The notes beneath the pieces were generated by a model. The model was not told the origin of the DNA. It ran no database searches and worked only from the letters and a program-made list of their open reading frames with translations. A stretch of DNA of 64,000 bases from CAVYGN01 sp963796325. Its GTDB lineage: Bacteria > Spirochaetota > Brevinematia > Brevinematales > JAOACQ01. The stretch is taken from assembly GCA_963796325.1 (NCBI GenBank), contig CAWCLF010000001.1, positions 186,001 through 250,000 of the forward strand, written 5' to 3'. Positions 42,790 to 51,663 of the stretch are shown in pieces (the stretch's first letter is position 1; the number at the start of each line of letters is the position of its first letter). The translations under genes were made by a program, and so were the position numbers.

Positions 42790-44520
42790 ATGTTCGAAGG
42801 GCAATCCAATCTAATATCGAGTAAATCGATATCGGACTGGCTTATTAAAGAAGAGCCTCAGCTTGTAAAGAAAATTTACGATCATTTTTTTAATACAAAC
42901 AAGGAGTTATCGTTTGACAGCGAGGAGAATACCAGGAGGCTGAACGAAGTATCGAGCTACCTTGCGATTCACGCACCCAGGATATATTCCGGTCTTTCCA
43001 AAAGCGAGAAACTCCTTTTGTATATAATGAAAAGCGGTTTCGGCTGGATCGTATATGAAAATATCGAATCCACTTTAAAAATTATTTCAAAAATATTTCA
43101 TTTCGAATATGAAGAAATTTTAAAAGCGGTCGATTCGCTTTTCAGGAAACATCTTCTGTTTAAATTTGAAAGGCTCAAAAATTACAGCTTCTTTTTCTCG
43201 CCTCCGGTTTTTTTGAGAAGTATCAATATTGTAGATAAAGAAGAGATTTTCGGAGAGGAAGATTGCCCGGAGATATCTATGGACCTCCTTGATAAGCAGT
43301 ATATTCCTCTTATTGCCGGGCTTATTTCCTATGTAGTTACATATTCTCCGAGAAGTTCGGAAACCAATGAAATTCATAAGATCGATCTGGCAAAAATGCT
43401 CGATTTCTTTTCCGATTTTGCTGAAAAGGAGTATCTTGAGGAGATCATAAAGAAACTGACGCGTTTCGGTTTTTTTCAAAAATTCAATAACCGTATCATA
43501 ATAAACAAACAGCTTTTCGATGCAATAATCAATCTTTCAATAAACGAACAGCTGTTTATAATATTTCTATATGAATTCATGGATAAATTCGACTTCAGGA
43601 AGAGTGCCTTTATGACCCTGAAGATCCTGGCATTGCAAACCTTCACCAAAAAGACCGGGATGCCTCTAAGGGAATTGTTCTTCCATTATTTAAACAATGA
43701 AATTTATATTTCTTTGAAAAATGAACCTAAAAATATGAAATTTCTGCTCAAGCAGGAAGAACTTAAATTCATCTTTTTTGTAAAGAATCTCGAGATGGAA
43801 AATATCGTAGTACTTAGACGCCAATATCCCGATGTGATTTCCATAGCGACGGATTACATAATAATGAATGAACCTCAGGCTTCGCTTTTAAATAATATAG
43901 ATTTTTCAAACCGTTTCATGGACGATAAATTTATTGTTGAAGCTAATTATGAAGTGATAGTCGAGCCCTATGTCCGTCCGGATATCGTTTTCAGACTGGC
44001 TTTAATAGCTGAGCCCCTTACAATACAGACAATTTCGATATTCAGGATCACAAAGGAATCGATATATAGGTCATTCGCCTACGGTATCAAGAAAGAGGAG
44101 ATACTGGAATTCATAAACACATTTTCAAGGCACCCGATTTCGGGCATTGTTAAAGAAGGAGTGCAGAGTTTCATCGACAGCCTGATTCTTGACAGTATGA
44201 CCAATTACAAAATCATTCAGGTAAGCGCACATTATTCTTCAAAAATAAAGGATAATTTTATGAATCAGCTGATTGAAGTGGAACCTCATACATTCCTTGT
44301 TTTCGATAGTGACCTTTTAAAAAGGATTGAAGAATTCTGCAAAGCGCAGCGTATTGCCGTCAAGTATATAAATGATTTTTTAAATGAAAAGTATCATTCG
44401 TCTCTCATACAAAGCATGTTCACTCATAATATCAAACATCTCCATACCATGAAGGATTTTTTCGATTATTATGGAAATGAACCTATAGGCGTGATTTTGA
44501 AGATTGATAATGGAATGTGA
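42790..44520 (+). CDS. Helicase-associated protein (Helicase_C_3-like), partner of XPB
   Basis: 576 residues, all-helical N-terminal half with winged-helix-like segments and a recognisable Helicase_C_3-type block: FIVEANYEVIVEPYVRPDIV, then FRITKESIYRSFAYGIKKEE and ILEFINTFSRHPISGIVKEG. It starts 15 bases after the helicase stop (AGGGGGGATACTTT upstream), so the two are co-translated. In other bacteria this domain is found beside or fused to XPB-like helicases; archaea use a different partner, the nuclease Bax1. No nuclease motif is visible here, so it probably modulates or loads the helicase. Confidence 0.82.
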   Translation: MFEGQSNLISSKSISDWLIKEEPQLVKKIYDHFFNTNKELSFDSEENTRRLNEVSSYLAIHAPRIYSGLSKSEKLLLYIMKSGFGWIVYENIESTLKIISKIFHFEYEEILKAVDSLFRKHLLFKFERLKNYSFFFSPPVFLRSINIVDKEEIFGEEDCPEISMDLLDKQYIPLIAGLISYVVTYSPRSSETNEIHKIDLAKMLDFFSDFAEKEYLEEIIKKLTRFGFFQKFNNRIIINKQLFDAIINLSINEQLFIIFLYEFMDKFDFRKSAFMTLKILALQTFTKKTGMPLRELFFHYLNNEIYISLKNEPKNMKFLLKQEELKFIFFVKNLEMENIVVLRRQYPDVISIATDYIIMNEPQASLLNNIDFSNRFMDDKFIVEANYEVIVEPYVRPDIVFRLALIAEPLTIQTISIFRITKESIYRSFAYGIKKEEILEFINTFSRHPISGIVKEGVQSFIDSLILDSMTNYKIIQVSAHYSSKIKDNFMNQLIEVEPHTFLVFDSDLLKRIEEFCKAQRIAVKYINDFLNEKYHSSLIQSMFTHNIKHLHTMKDFFDYYGNEPIGVILKIDNGM

Positions 44521-44544
44521 GCCCTAGCAGAATCTGGAAAAAAT

Positions 44545-44573
44545 TTGTTATTTGGATATTGTTTAATTATAAT
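44545..44573 (+). promoter_or_regulatory. Sigma70-type promoter of ptsN-like gene
   Basis: TTGTTA at 44545-44550, 17 bp, TATAAT at 44568-44573; ATG at 44624. Confidence 0.65.
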
Positions 44574-44623
44574 AAGCCATTGATCATGAAAAAGTCAATC
44601 TTCCCCGGTAAGGAGGAAAATTT

Positions 44624-45091
44624 ATGAAATTGTCCGAACTGCTTAAGCCGGATTTTGTTAAAATAGGACTTAATGGAAAGACAAAAGATGAACTTCTCCA
44701 GGAGATTGCAGATTTTATTGCAACCGCTCACCCTTCGATCGATAAAAAAGATGCATATAAAGCGATTTATGAAAGAGAAAAAAAAGGTTCTACAGGGCTT
44801 GGCAACGGCCTGGCAATTCCTCATGGAAGAAGCCCTAAAGTTGATGGCATGCATCTTGTTGTAATATACGATGAAGACGGTAAAGATTTTGAAGCTTATG
44901 ATAAAAAGCCGTCTCACTTGTTTTTCGCTGCCGTAACTTCAGAGGATTACAGCCCGCATGAGCAGCTCGAGGTCCTCCGTATAATAGCCGAAATTTATGA
45001 AAAAACCGATATCGGTATGTCGATATCGGGTGTTAAAAACTCCGACGGAGTTTATAGTCTCCTGATGAAAAAGGAAGAAGAAATATCCTGA
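44624..45091 (+). CDS. PTS EIIA-like protein (PtsN / fructose-nitrogen type)
   Basis: 155 residues forming one EIIA type-2 domain. The phospho-acceptor His lies in GLAIPHGRSPKV, preceded by the family block EREKKGSTGLGNG. No EIIB or EIIC is adjacent, which fits a regulatory PtsN-like role (phosphorylation state reports PEP/nitrogen status) rather than sugar transport. AAGGAGGAAAATTT precedes the ATG. The GerMN gene follows after 11 bases. Confidence 0.9.
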   Translation: MKLSELLKPDFVKIGLNGKTKDELLQEIADFIATAHPSIDKKDAYKAIYEREKKGSTGLGNGLAIPHGRSPKVDGMHLVVIYDEDGKDFEAYDKKPSHLFFAAVTSEDYSPHEQLEVLRIIAEIYEKTDIGMSISGVKNSDGVYSLLMKKEEEIS

Positions 45092-45102
45092 AGAAGAATG
45101 CA

Positions 45103-45816
45103 ATGCCTCAGAAAAAAAGAAGAAGGAAAACCGGAAGGTTTGCACCCCTGGTCTGGATAATAACAGCAGCTGTAATAGCTTTTTTTATCGGTTATTCCAA
45201 TAAATTCAGGATTGCGCCCTTTTCCCGGAATATATCGGAAACTAATTCTCAATCGGCGTTTAATCTGACGAATTTTTTTACTTTTCCGCAGACCAATCAT
45301 AATTCTGTTTCAAGCACAAATAAAGAGAATTCCAGCAGTTCATCAATGTCTTTATCATCGATATCATCTGTAAATAAAGAGACCAATGAAGCGGCATTAG
45401 TTAAAGTTAAAATATATCTTGCCAGGAAGGGGGAAAATGATATAACCCTTGTCGGAAAAACAATAGAGATCCCTAAAACTCAATCCCTTTTAAGGGATAC
45501 ATTGCAAAACCTTATAAGCTATAATGACGATAAACTCCTGAACATGGTTCCGATTCATACGAAAATTAATAAAATCAGGATAAAAGAGGGCATTGCTCTC
45601 GTCGATCTCTCGGATGATTTTTCTTATAATTCCAGCGGTGAAGCGGGTTACCGCGTCCAGGTCTATCAGATAGTCTATACAGCTACCCAGTTCAGAAATG
45701 TGAGGGCAGTGGAATTTTATATAGATGGAAAACCCGCTGAATATCTTGGAGGGGATGGGTATCACATACTCAATCCTGTTTATCCTTTTTCCTACCTGCC
45801 GAAGTTCCCCCTGTGA
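45103..45816 (+). CDS. Membrane-anchored GerMN-domain protein
   Basis: 237 residues: Lys/Arg-rich N-tail (PQKKRRRKTGRF), one transmembrane helix (~14-32, APLVWIITAAVIAFFIGYS), a Ser/Asn-rich linker, then a GerMN domain (~95-230) with VKIYLARKGENDITLVGKTI, INKIRIKEGIALVDLSDDFS and VRAVEFYIDGKPAEYLGGDG. GerMN domains occur in spore-germination GerM and in many non-sporulating bacteria as envelope proteins, so sporulation is not implied. Probably co-transcribed with ptsN. Confidence 0.85.
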   Translation: MPQKKRRRKTGRFAPLVWIITAAVIAFFIGYSNKFRIAPFSRNISETNSQSAFNLTNFFTFPQTNHNSVSSTNKENSSSSSMSLSSISSVNKETNEAALVKVKIYLARKGENDITLVGKTIEIPKTQSLLRDTLQNLISYNDDKLLNMVPIHTKINKIRIKEGIALVDLSDDFSYNSSGEAGYRVQVYQIVYTATQFRNVRAVEFYIDGKPAEYLGGDGYHILNPVYPFSYLPKFPL

Positions 45817-45886
45817 TTCAGCCTCTATATTACCATCCAGCCATTCTCCTGAGAGCCGATACAGCCGTATAATAATTATAAACCGC

Positions 45887-45984
45887 CCGGTGCTTGTACC
45901 GGCTTTTGTCCGGTGCTTGTACCGGCTTTTGTCCGGTGCTTGTACCGGCTTTTGTCCGGTGCTTGTACCGGCTTTTGTCCGGTG
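45887..45984. repeat. Four perfect 23-bp tandem repeats, each a hairpin plus T-rich tail
   Basis: Units at 45887-45909, 45910-45932, 45933-45955 and 45956-45978, plus a 6-base fifth start. Each unit is CCGGT-GCTTGT-ACCGG (5-bp stem, 6-base loop) followed by CTTTTGT. The copies are identical, so the array is recent or maintained. It sits between the convergent GerMN and Re-citrate synthase genes, where serial terminators would make sense. There are no spacers, so it is not CRISPR. Confidence 0.95.
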
Positions 45985-45996
45985 AAAGGCGTTTAT

Positions 45997-46015
45997 CCTG
46001 ATCCGAAGGATCAGG
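45997..46015. terminator. Perfect hairpin between convergent genes
   Basis: CCTGATCC / GGATCAGG with a GAA loop, an 8-bp perfect stem. Neither side has a strong T-run, so it may act as a processing or Rho-associated end rather than a classical intrinsic terminator. Confidence 0.5.
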
Positions 46016-46040
46016 GGTTCTTGGAAGTGTCCGGGCAGGT

Positions 46041-47477
46041 TTATTCTTTTGTCTTTATCAATACGATACTTTCCTTTACGACTTTTTCTCTGTAAACTCC
46101 CGGCAGGTGTTCTTTGACTAATTTGACTAATTCTTCATCGGATATGGGTGTTATTCTCCCTTCATCGTACTCCTTGAGTACCCAGCCGTTAATTTCCTTG
46201 ATCGCAGGATTGTCTTTTTGAATTTCCTTCGATTTATCCAGATTAAAATAAACATTTATCCAGGCGCAGATCCCTGCAGTGCCGGACTTGTCCGTAATAA
46301 TTACTTCGGGCGGGCGCGCAAGTATTTTTTTGGTATCGAATATATTGTAAATCTCTTCATCCTTTAACAGTCCGTCCGCATGAATCCCGGCTTTTGTCGT
46401 ATTGAAATCTTTGCCTACAAAAGGCATATTGCCGGGTATGATCGTGTTTGTAAAAGTTTCAAGAAAATTTCTGATTTTTGTTATGACTTCCAGGTCCATG
46501 CCGTTTGTCGTTCCGAAAAGCTGGGCATATTCTATAGCCATGCCTTCCAGCGGAGTATTGCCGGTTCTTTCGCCGAAGCCGAGGATCGTAGCATTGACTG
46601 CGCAGCAGCCGTAAAGCCATGCAGTAGAGGCATTTACAAGCGCTTTATAGAAATCGTTGTGTCCATGCCATTCAAGCTGTTCTGAAGGAACGCCGGCATA
46701 TTCCTTGAGGGCGTAAATAATTCCCTGAACTGAACGTGGAAGGGATGTGCCGGGATAATTGATTCCGAGTCCGAGAGTGTCGCAGGCCCTTATTTTTATC
46801 GGGACCTTTGATTCTTCAGCCAGTTTAACCAGTTCTGAAGCGAAAGGAACAACGAAACCGTAGAAGTCCGCTCTTGTTATATCCTCAAAATGGCAGCGCG
46901 GAATAATGCCGGCAGAGAGGGCATCTTTTACGATGCCGATATACTGATCGAGGACGGATTTCCTGGTCATTTTCATCTTTTTAAAAATGTGATAATCGGA
47001 TACGGAAGTCAGTATTCCGGTTTCCTTCATTCCCATTTTTTTTACAAGTTCGAAATCCGATTTATTGGCCCGTACCCATGAGGTGATTTCAGGGTATCTA
47101 TAATCAAGAGCCAGGCATTTTTCGACAGCTTCCCTGTCGCGTTTAGAGTAAATAAAAAATTCTGTCTGGCGGATCATTCCGTTTTCACCGCCCAGCTGAT
47201 TAAGGTATTTGAATATCTGTACTATATGATCGGCTTCATAAGGAGGCCTCGACTGCTGACCGTCGCGGAAGGAGGTATCGGTGATCCAGACTTCTTTAGG
47301 AGTCTGCATAGGTACGAATCTTTCGTTAAATGGTATTTTTGGAATTTCCGTATACGGGAAGATATTCCTGTAATACTGACCTTCAGTTACATCTGCAAGG
47401 TTGTAGATATCGGGTACTGCGCGAAGCCTGCCCGTTCTGCCGGATTTATACAGAGGTTTTTCAAGTCCGAGTTCCAT
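46041..47477 (-). CDS. Re-citrate synthase-like enzyme (homocitrate/isopropylmalate synthase family)
   Basis: 478 residues. HMGL-like TIM barrel with WITDTSFRDGQQSRPPY (catalytic Arg/Asp/Gln), CHFEDITRADFYGF, ACDTLGLGINYPG and the metal motif EWHGHNDFYKA; later GFGERTGNTPLEGMA and DFNTTKAGIHADGL. The ~45-residue N-terminal extension, IRQTEFFIYSKRDREAVEKC and the absence of a LeuA dimer regulatory domain match the Clostridium kluyveri-type Re-citrate synthase group rather than LeuA or CimA. It would condense acetyl-CoA with oxaloacetate in anaerobes lacking the Si enzyme. Homocitrate synthase is the main alternative. Promoter at 47551-47579. Confidence 0.82.
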   Translation of the reverse strand: MELGLEKPLYKSGRTGRLRAVPDIYNLADVTEGQYYRNIFPYTEIPKIPFNERFVPMQTPKEVWITDTSFRDGQQSRPPYEADHIVQIFKYLNQLGGENGMIRQTEFFIYSKRDREAVEKCLALDYRYPEITSWVRANKSDFELVKKMGMKETGILTSVSDYHIFKKMKMTRKSVLDQYIGIVKDALSAGIIPRCHFEDITRADFYGFVVPFASELVKLAEESKVPIKIRACDTLGLGINYPGTSLPRSVQGIIYALKEYAGVPSEQLEWHGHNDFYKALVNASTAWLYGCCAVNATILGFGERTGNTPLEGMAIEYAQLFGTTNGMDLEVITKIRNFLETFTNTIIPGNMPFVGKDFNTTKAGIHADGLLKDEEIYNIFDTKKILARPPEVIITDKSGTAGICAWINVYFNLDKSKEIQKDNPAIKEINGWVLKEYDEGRITPISDEELVKLVKEHLPGVYREKVVKESIVLIKTKE

Positions 47478-47550
47478 TTCAGGTCTCCTTGCATCCGGCA
47501 GGCGAATATAATGCCTGGGGATGAGCAGGCAATTTATTATTATGCCGTTA

Positions 47551-47579
47551 ATTATAATTTAAATAATTTATATTCACAA
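47551..47579 (-). promoter_or_regulatory. Sigma70-type promoter of the Re-citrate synthase gene
   Basis: Minus strand: TTGTGA (47579-47574), 17 bp, TATAAT (47556-47551). Leader ~67 bases with a small hairpin (TGCCTG/CAGGCA) near 47512-47531. Confidence 0.65.
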
Positions 47580-47685
47580 TAATCATTAAAATTCGAACAT
47601 GGCAAATGGTTTCCCCGGTTTATTTCAAAATGAAACCCTGGTCTTTTCTCCGGATTCCGTCTTTTCAGTTCAAGTATTAAATAAA

Positions 47686-47710
47686 TTGATTGCTTTATTT
47701 TAGCGAGATA
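47686..47710 (+). promoter_or_regulatory. Left half of a promoter split by the IS element (-35 plus spacer)
   Basis: TTGATT at 47686-47691 and the following 17 bases (47692-47708) would join, if the IS and one copy of GAGATA were removed, directly to TATAAT (now 49019-49024). The reconstructed promoter is TTGATT / 17 bp / TATAAT, reading towards the glycoside hydrolase gene. Confidence 0.6.
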
Positions 47711-49014
47711 AGACCTTTGCATAAGCGTTTAAATTCATGCCATTTTCCCTTGTCATAAAAATTTTAAACCGGAATTTTTAAATTCTACACAAAACAACCG
47801 GAATAATAGGTAATTATTACCTTTTCCAGTACCTTTTTCAGTTTTATTCCGCTGAAAAAGGGATTTTGGGCGCAGTTCACCCTATACAACTAATAAATTA
47901 ACTGCCTTTTTCAAATTAAAAGCCATGGCCTTTAGATAAAACTCCATCAGGCCTTTTTTCAAGCTGAGGTACCTCATTCTATTAAAGCCATATAACCGCT
48001 TCAGTGTTCCAAATGTCCTCTCAACCTTATATCGAACCTGACTTATCTTTTTGTTCCATATTTTTTCTTTTTCATTCAGCGGATGATTTCTTACTCCTTT
48101 CTTCATAATCCCGTTTACCAGTTTTCTATGCCTGATTATTTTCCTGTTTTCACGGCTGGCGTATCCTTTGTCTGCATGCACTTTAGTACCAGGCCTTATC
48201 TTGCTTTCCTGGATAACAGCCTCCATATTTTTCATGTCTGTTTCATTAGCGGGAGTAACAACACCCCCAAGTACAAAGCCATCCTTGGAATCGACCATTA
48301 CATGAGCCTTATACCCGTAAACCGCTTTGCCTCCTTTCGAAATCCATTTTGCATCGGAATCATCTGAATATTCTATATTCACATCGGGTTCCGTTTCTTC
48401 CTCCTTGCGATCTTCCGGAGCCGTTTCAACAGTCTTCCTCGGCCTTCTTGCCGATTCTATCACAGTGGCATCGATTATGACCCCTTTCTTTACAATAAGT
48501 TCCCTTTTATCAAGCTGGCGGTTAATTTCCCTGAAAAGCTTCTCGTATAACCCGGTTTTCATCAACTCATTTCTGAAACGGCATATCGTGCTGTGATCCG
48601 GAATATCATCGCTTGATGAAAAACCGGTAAATCTCTGGAAAGATAATCTGTCGAGAAGCGCCTCCTCCGTCATCGGATCGGACAGGTCATACCATGTTTG
48701 AAGCAGTAAAACCTTGAACATTTTGAGAGGGGGATAAGATGGGTTTCCTGTCGCATCAGATGTCCTCTTATAGTTCCTGAATATGATATTATTTATGCTG
48801 ACCCAATCCATCATCTCATTAACTTCGTCGAGAAAATTATCGGTCCTGGTTTTTCTTTTCCTTTGCAGTTCATAATCGGCAAAACTCATTTCAATCTTTT
48901 TCGTAGGCATATTCCCCTCCAACTCTAAGATCAGGCTACAATTAGATTAAAGGAGAACCGCTTTATTTTCAATATTTTCATGAATGATTTATACTATCAC
49001 CGTGCAAAGGTCTT
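47711..49014 (-). mobile_element. IS5-family insertion sequence, complete
   Basis: About 1.3 kb with terminal inverted repeats AGACCTTTGCA at 47711-47721 and TGCAAAGGTCT at 49003-49013 (one extra T at 49014). The 6-mer GAGATA flanks both ends (47705-47710 and 49015-49020), consistent with a target duplication. One intact transposase gene. The left non-coding part (47722-47881) holds a 10-bp inverted repeat, CCTTTTTCAG / CTGAAAAAGG (47832-47861). The right part (48911-49002) is A/T-rich. Confidence 0.88.
47882..48910 (-). CDS. IS5-family transposase (DDE)
   Basis: 342 residues from ATG 48910, with GGAGGGGAAT upstream (a TTG four codons earlier overlaps the SD). N-terminal DUF772-type helical domain (PPLKMFKVLLLQTWYDLSDP; FTGFSSSDDIPDHSTICRFR), then DDE catalytic strands: IIDATVIES (first Asp), VHADKGYASRENR (second Asp) and YKVERTFGTLKRLYG (Glu). 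All three acidic residues are present and there is no frameshift, so the enzyme looks functional. Confidence 0.95.
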   Translation of the reverse strand: MPTKKIEMSFADYELQRKRKTRTDNFLDEVNEMMDWVSINNIIFRNYKRTSDATGNPSYPPLKMFKVLLLQTWYDLSDPMTEEALLDRLSFQRFTGFSSSDDIPDHSTICRFRNELMKTGLYEKLFREINRQLDKRELIVKKGVIIDATVIESARRPRKTVETAPEDRKEEETEPDVNIEYSDDSDAKWISKGGKAVYGYKAHVMVDSKDGFVLGGVVTPANETDMKNMEAVIQESKIRPGTKVHADKGYASRENRKIIRHRKLVNGIMKKGVRNHPLNEKEKIWNKKISQVRYKVERTFGTLKRLYGFNRMRYLSLKKGLMEFYLKAMAFNLKKAVNLLVV

Positions 49015-49056
49015 GAGATATAATTCTAAGGTAATTATTTTCAAGTGTTGAGCATT

Positions 49057-50925
49057 ATGAAAAAAATTTCCAGCTATAATTATTTTCTTTTATTTTTGAT
49101 TGTATTTTCTTTTTTCAGTTTATGTCGCGTGTATTCAGGCAGCGGTTTCGATCCGGTAAAAATGGAAATGGTCGAAATTAATTTCAATCCCGGATTGGAA
49201 TTTTCAAACCCGTATAATACTGAAGAAGTCGAAGTGATAGCCCGGTTTATTTTGCCCGACAATAAAATAGAATCAGTTTCCGGATTCTGGTACGAGGGAT
49301 TCTCTAGAAGCCTGAGCAATGGGTGTGAAGTCTTAACCCCCGCCAGGATTAAAACATGGAAGATTAGATATACTCCTCAAATTACAGGGTCATATCAATA
49401 CTTTATCGAGCTGATTGATCATAAAAACAGTAATTATATAAGGTTTCCCGAAAAAGGCTTTTCCAATTTCAATGTCCGAAATTCAGATAAAAAAGGTTTT
49501 TTAAAAGTCAGCGAAACCGATAGATCCTATCTCGAATACAGCGACGGGACATTTTTTCTTGGGCTAGGTCATAACCTTTGCGGCTGGGAATGGCCCGGAA
49601 AATATATAGACGAGGCGTGGAATGGAACTGATAATAAATCAGGGACTTATGAGTTTGACAGCTGGCTGGATAAAATGCATGAAAATAAAGCAAATCTTGC
49701 TCAGTTCGATTTTTGTGAATCGGGCCAGCTTGAATGGACATATAACCCTGATGAATCTCTGTTTTCAAAGTACTGGAGCGGTTTGATCAAGTATAACCAG
49801 GAATTGGCCTGGAAGATGGATTACAGGATCATGAAGGCCGAGGAATATAATATTTTTTTCAGATTGACCCTTCTCCATTGGGAAGATTTTCATAGAAAGG
49901 ATAGAAAGGCCGGCGGATGGGAAAGGAACCCGTATAATTCAGAAAATGGTGGACCTTTAAAGGATGCCTCCGGCTTTTTTATAGACGAAAAAGCTAAAAA
50001 AATATTTAAAAATTTGTTGAGATACATAAACGCCAGATGGGGTTACTGTAAAAATCTTCTCTGCTATGAATTTTGGAATGAAGCTGATGCAGCCGGCATT
50101 GCCTGGGGAGCTGGAAGGGACTTTAATACGGAATCGGGCTGCATCTTAAACTGGCATAAGGAGATGGCCTCATATTTAAGAAGCATTGATCCTTATAGTC
50201 ATTTATTGACGACAAGTTTCGCAGATTCCCGAAATTATCTTCCTGTTTGGATGATTCCCCAAATTGATCTGACAACGATTCACCGTTATACCTATTATAA
50301 TCCGGACTTCGGCGACGAAAAATTTGCAACAGTAAAAACGATTCAAAAAATAATCGGGCAAAGGTATTCAAGTGTGAATAAGCCTGTAATTGTCGGCGAG
50401 TTCGCACTGTCCCCGGGAGGAGACATTCAGCGTTTATACGATAAATCCGGCATTGAGTTCCATAATCAATTATGGTCTTCAATAATGGCAAAGGGAGCAG
50501 TTAGCGCAATGCATTGGAACTGGGCTTCATACATCCATAAAAATAATTTGTATTATCATTACGCTCCGATTGCATTCTTCTTTAAAGATATTGATTTGAG
50601 AAATACCGGTAATTTCAACAATCTTCAGTCTGCTGCTGATATAATACAATATACAGGATTAAAGAAAAAAGACAGGGCGTATATATGGGTTAAAGATATA
50701 AATAATAATTTTTTAAATATCAAAAACGGATATATCCCGGCCGAGATCAGCAATCAGTCGGTTAATTTGGAAATGAATGACGGACGTTATATAATATTTT
50801 TTTACGATACCTACAATGAAAAAATTATAGGAACCGGTTATAAAGATTGCCAAGGTGGTAAATTAAAGGTCGATATTCCCGGTTTTAAAAGAGATATAGC
50901 GATAAGGATCGAAAAAAGCGAATAA
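49057..50925 (+). CDS. Secreted glycoside hydrolase with DUF5060-like N-terminal domain
   Basis: 622 residues from ATG 49057 (a GTG at 49045 is possible). Signal peptide (SYNYFLLFLIVFSFFSLCRV), a beta-sandwich DUF5060-like domain (~25-130), then a TIM barrel with the acid/base in LLCYEFWNEAD and a nucleophile candidate in VIVGEFALSPGG, as in clan GH-A (GH5-like) enzymes, and a C-terminal beta domain. The exact family and substrate (mannan, cellulose or other beta-glycan) cannot be read off. Its promoter appears to have been split by the upstream IS, so current expression is doubtful. Confidence 0.8.
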   Translation: MKKISSYNYFLLFLIVFSFFSLCRVYSGSGFDPVKMEMVEINFNPGLEFSNPYNTEEVEVIARFILPDNKIESVSGFWYEGFSRSLSNGCEVLTPARIKTWKIRYTPQITGSYQYFIELIDHKNSNYIRFPEKGFSNFNVRNSDKKGFLKVSETDRSYLEYSDGTFFLGLGHNLCGWEWPGKYIDEAWNGTDNKSGTYEFDSWLDKMHENKANLAQFDFCESGQLEWTYNPDESLFSKYWSGLIKYNQELAWKMDYRIMKAEEYNIFFRLTLLHWEDFHRKDRKAGGWERNPYNSENGGPLKDASGFFIDEKAKKIFKNLLRYINARWGYCKNLLCYEFWNEADAAGIAWGAGRDFNTESGCILNWHKEMASYLRSIDPYSHLLTTSFADSRNYLPVWMIPQIDLTTIHRYTYYNPDFGDEKFATVKTIQKIIGQRYSSVNKPVIVGEFALSPGGDIQRLYDKSGIEFHNQLWSSIMAKGAVSAMHWNWASYIHKNNLYYHYAPIAFFFKDIDLRNTGNFNNLQSAADIIQYTGLKKKDRAYIWVKDINNNFLNIKNGYIPAEISNQSVNLEMNDGRYIIFFYDTYNEKIIGTGYKDCQGGKLKVDIPGFKRDIAIRIEKSE

Positions 50926-50951
50926 CAGAGTCCTAATTCGGGAGTTATATT

Positions 50952-51644
50952 TTGAATGCCATTTTGTTCGATATTGACGGCACCCTTCTGAAATCGGAAG
51001 GCGCAGCCAGGCCTTTTTTTGAAAAAGCCGTTTTGGAAGCGACGGGTTTAATAGTCGACCTCTCTTCTATCGACTGGTTCGGGAGGACAGATTATGATAT
51101 ATGCTCCACAGTCCTTGAAAAATCAGGTTTTACAGGGGATTTAACCTCAGTAATGCCTGTAATATTTGAATTATTTTCCGTTTATTTTGAAGAATTTGTC
51201 AGGGACAATGGAAAGAAGTTCCTTGCAATCCCATATGCCGCCGATCTTCTCAAGGCCCTGGTTAGAGACGGCCTTGAGAGGGCAGATATCGGGCTTTTAA
51301 CAGGAAATGTAATGCGCAATGCCTATATAAAGCTCGAAAGCGCGGGGCTGGCCGGATATTTTCCTTACGGCGTGGGCGGATTCGGAAACGAGGCAAGGAA
51401 TAGGAATGATCTATGCCGGATCGCCATAAATAAAATGAAAAAGCATTACATCACCGGGGAATATAATAAAATTTTCATTATCGGAGATTCTCCAAGGGAC
51501 ATCGAATGTGCGAAAGTAAATGGCGCTTTATCTCTGGCAGTCGCTACAGGCAAAATGCCGTACGATGAACTCAAAAAATTCCGGCCCGATTATGTTTTAG
51601 AGGACTTCCGGAATATTGAAAACATACTCGGAATCCTGGTTTAG
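50952..51644 (+). CDS. HAD-superfamily phosphatase (phosphoglycolate phosphatase-like)
   Basis: 230 residues beginning at TTG 50952, which has GGAG 7 bases upstream; no ATG is available before the catalytic motif. Motif I ILFDIDGTLL (nucleophile Asp), motif II GLLTGNV, Lys and motif IV region IIGDSPRDIECAKVNG. The cap (~15-95) is the small helical C1 type. Probable small-phosphate phosphatase; substrate unknown. It follows the glycoside hydrolase gene by 26 bases. Confidence 0.88.
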   Translation: MNAILFDIDGTLLKSEGAARPFFEKAVLEATGLIVDLSSIDWFGRTDYDICSTVLEKSGFTGDLTSVMPVIFELFSVYFEEFVRDNGKKFLAIPYAADLLKALVRDGLERADIGLLTGNVMRNAYIKLESAGLAGYFPYGVGGFGNEARNRNDLCRIAINKMKKHYITGEYNKIFIIGDSPRDIECAKVNGALSLAVATGKMPYDELKKFRPDYVLEDFRNIENILGILV

Positions 51645-51663
51645 AGCCGGGGGTTCTTATCCG

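Noticed and set aside
45103..45816. Evidence of sporulation from the GerMN domain
   Set aside because: GerMN domains are common in non-sporulating bacteria and no other sporulation gene is present.
45887..45984. Possible CRISPR array
   Set aside because: The 23-bp units are directly abutting with no spacers, and no cas gene is present.
45725..45985. Open frame running through the tandem hairpin repeats, giving a repeated CLYRLLSGACTGF-like peptide
   Set aside because: It overlaps the GerMN gene in another frame and its repeats come from the non-coding array; no SD.
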